IMG/VR virus record: IMGVR_UViG_3300025647_000347
Coordinates: 1-20,625 of that record
Origin: a virus
Strand: one strand, 5' to 3'
Length of the DNA: 20,625 bases
Shown here: positions 1 to 4,490 of the stretch, in pieces
How positions within the stretch are numbered: the stretch's first letter is position 1
Layout: each line of letters begins with the position of its first letter
Program-made: the position numbers and the translations under genes
The notes under the pieces: model-generated
The model's database searches: none
Told to the model about the DNA's origin: nothing
Seen by the model: the letters and a program-made list of their open reading frames with translations, nothing else

Positions 1-243
1 GTACTGGATGTAGGCTTTGACTGCTTGCCTCTTGTTGAAGATGCAGATCGTTTGGACTGGCCAGCCTTTGGTGTACCACCAGCCACCTTCTTCGGGTCCT
101 CCGTAACACTGATAGGTTTCGTGGACCGTGACCGTGGTTGGCTCTTCGCCTTCCCACTCCTTGTGGATGTTGTAACTGTTGAGTGCACGCCGGACTTTCC
201 AGCTGCGAGGGTAGGTTTCTTGGAGGTAGGAGAGATAAGACAT
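1..243 (-). CDS. Hypothetical phage protein, cut by the left window edge
   Basis: The ATG at 243 opens a frame that runs 81 codons and leaves the window without a stop, so the C-terminus is missing. The visible part is rich in Trp and Tyr and carries GGPEEGGWWY at residues 48-57. I recall that Gly/Pro/Glu/Trp pattern from small phage proteins of unknown function, but I cannot name a family. No signal peptide or membrane segment is visible. The start has no clear Shine-Dalgarno sequence and lies inside another open frame that begins at 347, so the two may be translated as overlapping genes. No function is assigned. Confidence 0.7.
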   Translation of the reverse strand, partial: MSYLSYLQETYPRSWKVRRALNSYNIHKEWEGEEPTTVTVHETYQCYGGPEEGGWWYTKGWPVQTICIFNKRQAVKAYIQY

Positions 244-347
244 GATGCAAGTTCAGTGATGATCAGTGAGACGACAGCAAGAAGGATGATGATGATATCA
301 CCGTCATCCCATGCTTGCTGCCATGGATTGGTCTTCTTGGTAGGCAT
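1..347 (-). CDS. Small membrane protein with a basic tail overlapping the next gene
   Basis: ATG at 347, four bases after the TGA of the upstream cistron (351-353), suggesting coupled translation. Residues 17-36 form one hydrophobic helix (a run of Ile/Leu/Val after DDGD), with a short Lys-rich N-terminus before it. After residue 40 the protein turns into a Ser/Thr/Lys/Arg-rich, low-complexity tail. That tail lies in another frame over the gene starting at 243 and stays open to the window edge. The membrane segment and position support a real start. The tail could be genuine dual coding or a chance open frame, and the stop is not visible. Confidence 0.45.
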   Translation of the reverse strand, partial: MPTKKTNPWQQAWDDGDIIIILLAVVSLIITELASCLISPTSKKPTLAAGKSGVHSTVTTSTRSGKAKSQPRSRSTKPISVTEDPKKVAGGTPKAGQSKRSASSTRGKQSKPTSS

Positions 348-350
348 GGT

Positions 351-596
351 TCAGTTGTAGTAAGGGTAAACGTTACGTTCGTTGTAGAGATCACAGGCAT
401 GCCGCTCCTCTACAGAGATTTCTTCAATGCCACCCCATTCATCATCAAGTGTCTTAGGCGTAGAGAAACTAACGGATTTCCCATTAGTTTCCAAGGATGA
501 CCAATCATTCTGATTGGATTCACGGATGGCATCGTCGATGTCAGCAAGGCGATCAGCCATTGCATCCATGTAGTCTGCTTCGTAATTGCTGTACAT
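351..596 (-). CDS. Small acidic hypothetical protein (81 aa)
   Basis: Start chosen at ATG 596 (MYSNYEADYM). Further upstream, the frame runs through a structured RNA element (616-688) that would be an unlikely coding region. The protein is acidic and soluble, with a probable helix at residues 5-27 (DAMADRLADIDDAI) and a Tyr-rich C-terminus. The leader has no Shine-Dalgarno sequence. Instead, ACTCAACTCAACT ends just before the ATG, a leader seen at other genes of this arm. I do not recognise a family and assign no function. Confidence 0.7.
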   Translation of the reverse strand: MYSNYEADYMDAMADRLADIDDAIRESNQNDWSSLETNGKSVSFSTPKTLDDEWGGIEEISVEERHACDLYNERNVYPYYN

Positions 597-597
597 A

Positions 598-610
598 AGT
601 TGAGTTGAGT
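598..610 (-). promoter_or_regulatory. ACTCAACTCAA leader before the start at 596
   Basis: The RNA reads ACTCAACTCAACT directly before the ATG at 596. It lacks G, is unlikely to fold and replaces a Shine-Dalgarno sequence. The same core occurs at 1438-1451, 2817-2831 and 3289-3301. A role in translation initiation is inferred from position. Confidence 0.45.
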
Positions 611-615
611 AAATG

Positions 616-688
616 GACAGAGACCTGGGACTTACACCACTATTGATATTGAGAATCAGTCTCAATAAGTAGTGGATGCCCAGATGTC
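616..688 (-). ncRNA. Structured intercistronic RNA, family B copy 1
   Basis: Read as leftward RNA. Outer stem CTGGG/CCCAG is extended by GACA/TGTC. Then comes the conserved asymmetric internal loop (CAU on one side, UGUAAGU on the other), then inner stem CCACUA/UAGUGG. The inner stem is capped by about 27 nt holding a further hairpin (UUGAGA/UCUCAA). The element starts at the stop codon of the HNH gene (TGA 687-689) and ends 20 nt before the next ATG (596). Compared with copies 2-4, the inner stem differs in sequence on both sides while pairing is kept, which supports a conserved RNA fold. Confidence 0.65.
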
Positions 689-1112
689 AGCGGATGTAGA
701 GTGTTTCAACTCTAATGATTCCTTTATGGGATTTGCGCTGGCCCCTTCGTACTGCACGTAAGTGGCCAGCGTGATAACCATTCTCTTTGCACCAAGTATC
801 AAGTGAATAAATAGTTTCTGTTCTACCATCTTTCCATGTAAGAACATGATATTTAGAATTAGAAACAAAATCACCACTATCAATTGACTTTTGAATATGA
901 CAAGATTTACAAAGTAACTGACACTTCAATGCTTCTTCGTAGCAACGTTTAAATCCGTTGCTAGTAGCAAGCTCACCGATCGCCGCAACTTTAGTTGCAG
1001 GATCTATATGATCAAAATGTAAGCTGTCTGTTGCTCCGCATTTAACACACTTGTTTCCAAATGCATTACGAAGCTTGTCCATTCGCTTCAGGTACTGAGA
1101 AAACTCTTTCAT
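687..1112 (-). CDS. Free-standing HNH homing-type endonuclease
   Basis: A 141-residue protein with a complete HNH nuclease core: a CVKCG zinc ligand pair (residues 22-25), HFDHID (32-37) with the catalytic His, and a second ligand pair in LLCKSCH (66-72). The C-terminal part (about 92-136) contains a SLDTWCKENGYHAGHL segment followed by a basic RRGQRKSHKG stretch. This resembles the helix-turn-helix DNA-binding repeats (NUMOD type) found at the ends of homing endonucleases. Its ATG overlaps the stop of the upstream cistron (ATGA, 1109-1112). The product should cut DNA and may be a mobile gene inserted in this operon. No intron boundaries are evident around it. The gene is followed directly by family B element copy 1. 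Confidence 0.88.
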   Translation of the reverse strand: MKEFSQYLKRMDKLRNAFGNKCVKCGATDSLHFDHIDPATKVAAIGELATSNGFKRCYEEALKCQLLCKSCHIQKSIDSGDFVSNSKYHVLTWKDGRTETIYSLDTWCKENGYHAGHLRAVRRGQRKSHKGIIRVETLYIR

Positions 1113-1456
1113 TTCAGATATAAATATTGACCAGCCCAGTCTGCTCGCTGGAGACAGTCGGCATACGATACATCATCCATGAGATTGTAACGGACAATCT
1201 TTGCAGGAGACTTCCAGCTTGCCGGCTTGTACACAGATCCAGTCTGACGACAAATGAATGCATGTACGGATGTACCACCCATGCCTGATGCCCTGGTACT
1301 ACGCTCGATGAGCTTGTAGTATTTCGTGCCTTTCACGATTTCAAATTCAATGCCACCTTCTGGGTACTGTCTGTAGTACTTCTTGAGCATTGCATCGATC
1401 AGGCACTGGATGCGAGCTTCCAGAACTTGGATGTGTTCTTTGAGTTGAGTTGTCAT
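1109..1456 (-). CDS. Conserved phage hypothetical protein (115 aa)
   Basis: Start chosen at ATG 1456 (MTTQLKEHI). An earlier in-frame Met would read back through an RNA element. Residues 1-25 look like an amphipathic helix or coiled coil. The central part has FEIVKGTKYYKL (about residues 37-48) and then SVHAFICRQTGSVYKPASWK (about 63-82), followed by PAKIVRYNL. I recall this VHAF...TG..YK.ASW..PAK..RYNL pattern from small uncharacterised proteins in many phages. The stop overlaps the HNH gene start by 4 nt. The repeat ACTCAACTCAA lies inside codons 2-6 here instead of upstream. Function unknown. Confidence 0.8.
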   Translation of the reverse strand: MTTQLKEHIQVLEARIQCLIDAMLKKYYRQYPEGGIEFEIVKGTKYYKLIERSTRASGMGGTSVHAFICRQTGSVYKPASWKSPAKIVRYNLMDDVSYADCLQRADWAGQYLYLK

Positions 1457-1480
1457 GTTGTTAAAAGGATGAGGGTTAGA

Positions 1481-1518
1481 CCCGGGACTTACACACACGT
1501 GACCGTGTGATGCCCAGC
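1481..1518 (-). ncRNA. Structured intercistronic RNA, family B copy 2
   Basis: In leftward RNA: outer stem CTGGG/CCCGG (one G-U pair), internal loop CAU opposite UGUAAGU, and inner stem CACACG/CGUGUG capped by a GUCA tetraloop. It lies 6 nt after the stop of the upstream gene (TAA 1524-1526) and 25 nt before the ATG at 1456. No U-tract follows, so it is not a typical intrinsic terminator. Confidence 0.65.
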
Positions 1519-1523
1519 ATTAA

Positions 1524-1877
1524 TTAAAGCTGCTCTTCTATGATCTTTGCAATTTCCTTGAAATTAAGACGTCGTTCATCGTTAAGACAAGTAAGAGTCG
1601 TTAAATCTTCTTCATATACAACATCAGGATCACATGAATCTAATCCAGACCATTTAATAACAGGCGCACTGATATTGTCTGCATCGTAATCAAAATGATA
1701 AAAGGTATCACCTTCTATTACATCTTCCTTCCACTCTTCGCCTTTCTCTTGGAGATACAAATCAGTTAATACACCAAGGCAACAGTAACCTTGGCAATCG
1801 CGAAGTACTTCTGTGGTTTGTGCATACTTCTCAGAGCGAAGTGCAGCAAGCCACTTTGCTTTAACTTCAGGATTCAT
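1524..1877 (-). CDS. Conserved phage hypothetical protein with YCCLGVL motif (117 aa)
   Basis: ATG at 1877. The N-terminus KAKWLAALRSEKYAQ (residues 6-20) followed by GYCCLGVLTDLY (about 30-41) is a pattern I recall from small uncharacterised proteins of many tailed phages. The adjacent Cys pair could bind metal, but that is not shown. The rest is strongly acidic, with Asp-rich loops and a C-terminal helix (RLNFKEIAKIIEEQL). It is soluble, with no membrane segment. No Shine-Dalgarno sequence precedes the start. Two tandem family B RNA elements lie upstream (1903-2014) and one follows the stop. Function unknown. Confidence 0.82.
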   Translation of the reverse strand: MNPEVKAKWLAALRSEKYAQTTEVLRDCQGYCCLGVLTDLYLQEKGEEWKEDVIEGDTFYHFDYDADNISAPVIKWSGLDSCDPDVVYEEDLTTLTCLNDERRLNFKEIAKIIEEQL

Positions 1878-1902
1878 GATGGATCAAAAGGTAAATGAAT
1901 GG

Positions 1903-1947
1903 TTGACCTGGGACTTACACACACGTGACCGTGTGATGCCCGGTCAA
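1903..1947 (-). ncRNA. Structured intercistronic RNA, family B copy 3
   Basis: Leftward RNA with a long outer stem (TTGACC/GGTCAA plus GGG/CCC with a bulged A), the conserved CAU / UGUAAGU internal loop, and inner stem CACACG/CGUGUG with a GUCA loop. It ends 25 nt before the ATG at 1877. The core is identical to copy 4, but the outer stem differs, so the copies are not simple recent duplicates along their full length. Confidence 0.65.
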
Positions 1948-1966
1948 ATTATTGAAAGGATGAAGG

Positions 1967-2014
1967 TCTGAACTTGGGACTTACACACACGTGACCGTGT
2001 GATGCCCGGTCAGA
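1967..2014 (-). ncRNA. Structured intercistronic RNA, family B copy 4 (tandem with copy 3)
   Basis: Leftward RNA with outer stem TCTGA/TCAGA plus GGG/CCC, the same internal loop and the same CACACG/CGUGUG inner stem. It lies 19 nt upstream of copy 3 in the RNA, so one intergenic gap holds two copies. The outer stem is rebuilt with different bases (TTGACC/GGTCAA in copy 3), which is compensatory change. Confidence 0.65.
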
Positions 2015-2021
2015 TCAGTGA

Positions 2022-2216
2022 TCAGTCAGCCGTGATGTGATGCGACACCTCAGGCTGTGGCCTGGTGATGTCAACACCAACCAATGCCCCGCCGGTGATT
2101 GCGGCGAGGAGGAGTGCGAGGAGGGCAATGGCATAAGACCAACGGCGTGTCTCATGAGACTCAGGGTAAGAATCCATGTGCACGTAGCCCTTGCTCATGC
2201 GATAAATAGTTTTCAT
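2022..2216 (-). CDS. Small single-span membrane protein (64 aa)
   Basis: Start chosen at ATG 2216 (MKTIYRMSKG), one base after the TGA of the upstream gene (2218-2220), giving a TGAGATG junction typical of coupled translation. A hydrophobic Ala/Leu-rich segment at about residues 27-47 is preceded by HETRRW, which suggests an N-in membrane protein with a short polar C-terminal tail. A downstream start at MSKG is possible. No family recognised. A phage inner-membrane role is likely but unspecified. Confidence 0.68.
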   Translation of the reverse strand: MKTIYRMSKGYVHMDSYPESHETRRWSYAIALLALLLAAITGGALVGVDITRPQPEVSHHITAD

Positions 2217-2217
2217 C

Positions 2218-2484
2218 TCAGGCAGTCTCCAAGATATAACGCATGTTTGTGAATGGACGCTCTTCATATTGATCAGAGCATTCTTCAAAACTGAGCCACT
2301 TGCCTTTACGTTGATAATCAAGGCACGTCATATCACCTTTCATGTAGTCATATATGTCGGCTGGGCATGCAACCCAGTACATATAAACAACTTGATCGGT
2401 AAATTCAAGGTAATAATCTGTGGGTTCAAGCTTGAACTTCTCACAAGCTGCTGTGATGTCGTGGTAATCAATTGAAATTGCCAT
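2218..2484 (-). CDS. Hypothetical acidic protein (88 aa)
   Basis: ATG at 2484 (MAISIDYHDI). The protein is Tyr- and acid-rich, with four scattered Cys residues (CEKF, ACPAD, MTCLD, ECSDQ) that do not form a clear zinc motif. No membrane segment. The leader before the ATG is A/C-rich (CTACTACGACATG) without a Shine-Dalgarno sequence, and two hairpins lie upstream (2510-2549). No function can be given. Confidence 0.72.
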   Translation of the reverse strand: MAISIDYHDITAACEKFKLEPTDYYLEFTDQVVYMYWVACPADIYDYMKGDMTCLDYQRKGKWLSFEECSDQYEERPFTNMRYILETA

Positions 2485-2509
2485 GTCGTAGTAGCAATGG
2501 GTTTAGTGT

Positions 2510-2549
2510 CCAGGAGTTGAATCCTGGTGGGAAGGGCCGAAGCCCCTCC
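2510..2549 (-). ncRNA. Two intercistronic hairpins: UUCG tetraloop and T-arm-like
   Basis: Leftward RNA after the stop at 2559-2561. The first hairpin has an 8-bp stem (GGAGGGGC/GCCCUUCC, one G-U) closed by a UUCG tetraloop (2530-2549). The second is CCAGG-AUUCAACU-CCUGG (2510-2527), whose loop contains UUCAA, as in a tRNA T-loop, but is one nt longer. No U-tract follows the first stem. Likely mRNA punctuation or stabilisation. Confidence 0.5.
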
Positions 2550-2558
2550 GATCAGGAA

Positions 2559-2804
2559 TCAGATCTGGTCTTCGTGCCTACGTTCCCAACGCAGCAGATC
2601 CCTATTGAGATCCACCTTGCGTTGGAGTATAGCAACGAATGGCATGAGGTCTTTAAATTCCTTCATACCGTCTTGCCATTGAAAGAAAAGATCAAGTGCC
2701 GCTTGGCGGGCGGACTCTATCTCTTGGTCAATGACAGGAGAATCTCGACGTGCCAGGAGACGAGCATCCTGGGTGAGGAGATGTTCAACAGCTTGGTAGT
2801 TCAT
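2559..2804 (-). CDS. Hypothetical helical protein (81 aa)
   Basis: Start chosen at ATG 2804 (MNYQAVEHLL). The frame upstream would read through hairpins and the ACTCAACTCAA leader. The protein is almost entirely predicted helix, rich in Glu, Arg, Gln and Leu, with a basic-acidic alternating pattern (SARQAALDLFFQWQDGMKEF at about residues 31-50) that could form a coiled coil. The C-terminus is highly charged (RWERRHEDQI). No recognised family. It is the only cistron here followed by a UUCG hairpin. Confidence 0.72.
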   Translation of the reverse strand: MNYQAVEHLLTQDARLLARRDSPVIDQEIESARQAALDLFFQWQDGMKEFKDLMPFVAILQRKVDLNRDLLRWERRHEDQI

Positions 2805-2816
2805 GGAACTAGCTTG

Positions 2817-2831
2817 GGTTGAGTTGAGTTG
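2817..2831 (-). promoter_or_regulatory. ACTCAACTCAA leader before the start at 2804
   Basis: RNA reads AACTCAACTCAACC starting about 12 nt before the ATG at 2804. It directly follows hairpin TGCAGG/CCTGCA. The same hairpin-plus-leader arrangement occurs before the gene starting at 3287. Confidence 0.4.
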
Positions 2832-2832
2832 G

Positions 2833-2880
2833 TGCAGGAGAACCCTGCAGAAACCCATCAACATACATTGATGTGATGGG
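2833..2880 (-). ncRNA. Double hairpin in 5' leader (type C, copy 1)
   Basis: Leftward RNA: hairpin CCCAUCA/UGAUGGG (2854-2880) then hairpin UGCAGG/CCUGCA with a 5-nt loop (2833-2849), followed by the ACTCAACTCAA leader. The same order (variable hairpin, UGCAGG/CCUGCA hairpin, leader, ATG) occurs at 3289-3359. Structure read from perfect complementarity. Function inferred only from position. Confidence 0.5.
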
Positions 2881-2892
2881 AAAGTGCAAGGA

Positions 2893-3096
2893 TCAGTTCA
2901 TGTACTTACTATTGACGCAATAGTAAGTGTCGCCTAAGAATCCGTGGGCGTAGACAAGGTTGTGTCCTGGTCTTTCGTTGCACATTGCTTTGTAGTAGTT
3001 GTTGAGTAACTTCTGTGCTCCAACAGATAGGAGTAAGCCAATATGAGCGCCAATGAAAATAGCAACACAGGCATCAACAAATTCGTTACGACGCAT
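2893..3096 (-). CDS. Small membrane protein (67 aa)
   Basis: ATG at 3096, two bases after the stop of the upstream gene (TGA 3099-3101), so probably coupled to it. After MRRNEF, residues 8-28 form a hydrophobic helix (ACVAIFIGAHIGLLLSVGA). The rest is polar, with two Cys (MCNER, YYCVN) that would lie outside or in the periplasm if the basic N-terminus stays inside. No signal-peptidase site is obvious. No family recognised. Confidence 0.7.
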   Translation of the reverse strand: MRRNEFVDACVAIFIGAHIGLLLSVGAQKLLNNYYKAMCNERPGHNLVYAHGFLGDTYYCVNSKYMN

Positions 3097-3098
3097 AA

Positions 3099-3287
3099 TC
3101 AGTTACCTTGCTTGGGCTGGATAACGAATGCCATGTCGTTAGGCATGATGAGCGCCGCCGCACGGATGCGGTACTCGTTCAGCTTCTCACCAATGTCAGC
3201 CTTAGTAGGCACCTTGGCATTATCTATGGTTGTAGCGGCAGACATAAGCGCAGAAGCAATATTCTTGCGGATGTTGAGCTTAGCCAT
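3099..3287 (-). CDS. Hypothetical basic protein (62 aa)
   Basis: ATG at 3287 (MAKLNIRKNI), preceded by AACTCAACTCAAAC and no Shine-Dalgarno sequence. Mostly Ala/Lys/Ile with a probable helix at residues 5-22 (NIRKNIASALMSAATTID) and another at about 32-48. Soluble. The stop is 2 nt before the next ATG, indicating a two-gene unit. No function recognised. Confidence 0.7.
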   Translation of the reverse strand: MAKLNIRKNIASALMSAATTIDNAKVPTKADIGEKLNEYRIRAAALIMPNDMAFVIQPKQGN

Positions 3288-3288
3288 G

Positions 3289-3301
3289 TTTGAGTTGAGT
3301 T
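3289..3301 (-). promoter_or_regulatory. ACTCAACTCAA leader before the start at 3287
   Basis: RNA reads TAACTCAACTCAA ending one base before the ATG at 3287. It follows hairpin TGCAGGT/ACCTGCA, copying the arrangement before 2804. Confidence 0.45.
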
Positions 3302-3307
3302 AGGGGA

Positions 3308-3359
3308 TGCAGGTGATACCTGCAATAAGAAAACCAGGCAGTACATACGTACCACCTGG
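3308..3359 (-). ncRNA. Double hairpin in 5' leader (type C, copy 2)
   Basis: Leftward RNA: CCAGG/CCUGG stem with an inner GUAC/GUAC stem (3334-3359), then UGCAGGU-AUC-ACCUGCA (3308-3324), then the leader repeat. The second hairpin shares its stem with copy 1 but not its loop. There is no U-tract, so it is not a standard terminator. Confidence 0.5.
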
Positions 3360-3377
3360 AATGTCTTAGAGCAGAGA

Positions 3378-3638
3378 TCAGAGCATAGAGTACATACGCT
3401 CTTGTTCCATTACAATCCCATAGTTGTAATAGTCTTCCATCTCTTCATAGAGACGCTTGACGCTGGTAGGTAAACCGCCAGTGATGTTTCTTACATCAAT
3501 GTCAATCCAGTCATAGTGTCCGTCGAAAGTAGGCGTCGCAATACGACACCACTTCTCAAAGTGAAGTTGGTTCTTGTTCCCATACCAACAAACGCGGTAT
3601 TTCCGCTCCTGTGCAGGTTGGTAGATCAGGGGTCGCAT
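3378..3638 (-). CDS. Hypothetical protein (86 aa)
   Basis: Start chosen at ATG 3638 (MRPLIYQPAQ). The frame further upstream overlaps structured RNA element A1 and has no supporting start signal. The protein is rich in aromatic residues (Tyr, Trp, Phe) with a probable beta-rich N-terminal half (KYRVCWYGNKNQLHFEKW) and a C-terminal helix (PTSVKRLYEEMEDYYNYGIV). No motif recognised. The leader is A/C-rich (TTACACTACACC) without a Shine-Dalgarno sequence. Confidence 0.72.
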   Translation of the reverse strand: MRPLIYQPAQERKYRVCWYGNKNQLHFEKWCRIATPTFDGHYDWIDIDVRNITGGLPTSVKRLYEEMEDYYNYGIVMEQERMYSML

Positions 3639-3672
3639 GGTGTAGTGTAAGCCAACCTCAGTGGTTGGCAAT

Positions 3673-3720
3673 TCTGAAGGCAGGGTTTGCACCTGCCAAT
3701 GCCGCTTTAACGGACTCAGA
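3673..3720 (-). ncRNA. tRNA-like intercistronic RNA, family A copy 1
   Basis: Leftward RNA: acceptor-like stem UCUGAG/UUCAGA (one G-U). A 17-nt insert contains UCCGUUAAAGCGG, able to form CCG/CGG. A 6-bp stem GGCAGG/CCUGCC has the 7-nt loop UGCAAAC. The two stems abut with no spacer, giving a 12-bp stack like a tRNA acceptor/T-arm. The loop keeps U at position 1, C at 3, a purine at 4 and A at 5, as in T-loops. The upstream gene's stop (UGA 3716-3718) lies in the first strand. A further hairpin GCCAACC/GGUUGGC follows (3651-3669). Confidence 0.6.
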
Positions 3721-3904
3721 TGTCGTAACCGTTACCGATGCACCAATCACGGTGGATCTGGTCGGCTTCCTTCGGCCAGTCATGGGTCCTGCACTGATGA
3801 GCAGTTGCTCGATCAATGAAGTACCCTGCGACCGGACCAGCAATAACGCCGAGGCCAAAAGCCCAGACGATGACTGCTGCGAAGGTGTGCTCGGGTTTGA
3901 TCAC
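3716..3904 (-). CDS. Small membrane protein, GTG start (62 aa)
   Basis: Start chosen at GTG 3904 (VIKPEHTF) because GGAG lies 7 nt upstream (GGAGAACACCC-GTG). An ATG further upstream would translate the tRNA-like element A0 and is unlikely. Residues 8-30 are hydrophobic and Gly/Ala/Val-rich (FAAVIVWAFGLGVIAGPVAG). A polar His/Asp/Trp-rich tail has two Cys. The same GGAGAACACC-GTG signal precedes the gene starting at 4475. No family recognised. Confidence 0.7.
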   Translation of the reverse strand: MIKPEHTFAAVIVWAFGLGVIAGPVAGYFIDRATAHQCRTHDWPKEADQIHRDWCIGNGYDI

Positions 3905-3950
3905 GGGTGTTCTCCGTGTGTGCAGTGCCCATCTCTGCGTACTAGGCAAG

Positions 3951-3993
3951 TCTGATGCCGGGAATCGAACCCGGCTGCGCACCAGCTATCAGA
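3951..3993 (-). ncRNA. tRNA-like minihelix, family A copy 0 with canonical T-arm
   Basis: Leftward RNA: 6-bp stem UCUGAU/AUCAGA stacked directly on a 6-bp stem GCCGGG/CCCGGC closed by UUCGAUU, a perfect tRNA T-loop. Only 12 nt (AGCUGGUGCGCA) replace the D and anticodon arms, so this cannot be a working tRNA. Its 12-bp stack equals a tRNA acceptor plus T-arm, a shape known from minimal RNase P substrates. The upstream stop UGA (3989-3991) lies in the first stem strand. No CCA follows. Copies 1 and 2 have the same layout, also followed by UUGCC. Confidence 0.62.
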
Positions 3994-4168
3994 AGGGAAA
4001 CTCGTCGATGCAAAGCATCTCTTGCTCCCAATCTTCAAAGGAAGCCAAGTATTCCTCAGCTTCCTCCTTGGTCATGTAATGCCTGTCACATCCTTGGAAG
4101 TAAGCCTCCTCGAGTGTGTAGTCATGGCCTTCAAAGGGATTTCGTTTGATCTGTACGGAGTAGTACAT
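3989..4168 (-). CDS. Small acidic hypothetical protein (59 aa)
   Basis: Start chosen at ATG 4168 (MYYSVQIKRN). Upstream in this frame is element A2 and no other start is supported. Short and strongly acidic: a YTLEEAYFQG segment, then a helix rich in Glu (TKEEAEEYLASFEDWEQEM). Three aromatic clusters and no membrane segment. Its stop codon forms part of the tRNA-like element A0. No function recognised, but composition and codon pattern look protein-coding and match its neighbours. Confidence 0.68.
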   Translation of the reverse strand: MYYSVQIKRNPFEGHDYTLEEAYFQGCDRHYMTKEEAEEYLASFEDWEQEMLCIDEFPF

Positions 4169-4203
4169 GTCGTGTTGGGTAGATGCCACGGGATTGTGGC
4201 AAT

Positions 4204-4250
4204 AACTGTGGGAGGGTTTGCACCTCCCAACCCGCTTTAACGGATCAGTT
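4204..4250 (-). ncRNA. tRNA-like intercistronic RNA, family A copy 2
   Basis: Leftward RNA: stem AACUG/CAGUU, one A-A mismatch, the shared UCCGUUAAAGCGG insert, and 6-bp stem GGGAGG/CCUCCC with loop UGCAAAC. Compared with copy 1, the T-arm-like stem differs by a paired change (C-G to G-C at the third pair) and the outer stem is different but still pairs. The stop codon UGA (4245-4247) of the upstream gene lies in the first strand. Hairpin GCCAC/GUGGC follows at 4185-4200. Confidence 0.6.
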
Positions 4251-4475
4251 GTTCTCCAGCATCTCGTCCACGTAGGACTTAATGACCTGGAGATGTTCGG
4301 CAGTAAGTACTTGGCTGCGGCCATACTCAAGCAGGTCAAGGACCTGGAGCATGACGTTATCGCCAGCTTCCTGCCGGGTTGGTACGCCACACATTTCGAA
4401 GATCTGATCTTGCGACATCTCAGTGATGTCAACGCAATCGATGCGACGAACGGTGGCGATGGTGGTGTTGGTCAC
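4245..4475 (-). CDS. Hypothetical protein, GTG start (76 aa)
   Basis: Start chosen at GTG 4475 (VTNTTIATVR), with GGAG 6 nt upstream in GGAGAACACC-GTG, the same signal as the gene at 3904. Residues 17-50 look helical (ITEMSQDQIFEMCGVPTRQE). The C-terminal half is also helical and acidic (VLTAEHLQVIKSYVDEMLENN). Soluble, no motif. The leader contains family B copy 5 sixteen nt before the GTG, and the stop codon is built into element A2. Function unknown. Confidence 0.72.
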   Translation of the reverse strand: MTNTTIATVRRIDCVDITEMSQDQIFEMCGVPTRQEAGDNVMLQVLDLLEYGRSQVLTAEHLQVIKSYVDEMLENN

Positions 4476-4490
4476 GGTGTTCTCCAGTAG

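Noticed and set aside
25-360. Plus-strand open frame at the left edge
   Set aside because: Opposite to a conserved-looking minus-strand gene and lacks a ribosome-binding site; treated as a shadow.
1481-1518. Family B hairpins as intrinsic terminators
   Set aside because: No U-tract follows, the conserved internal loop would weaken a terminator, and they sit in leaders of the next gene.
1481-2014. CRISPR-like array from repeated CACACGTGACCGTGTG cores
   Set aside because: Copies are irregularly spaced around genes, differ in their flanks by compensatory changes and have no regular spacers or cas genes.
3951-3995. Full tRNA gene suggested by a perfect T-arm
   Set aside because: Only 12 nt lie between the acceptor-like strand and the T-arm. 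There is no anticodon arm, no D-arm and no matching acceptor further upstream. Described as a tRNA-like element instead.
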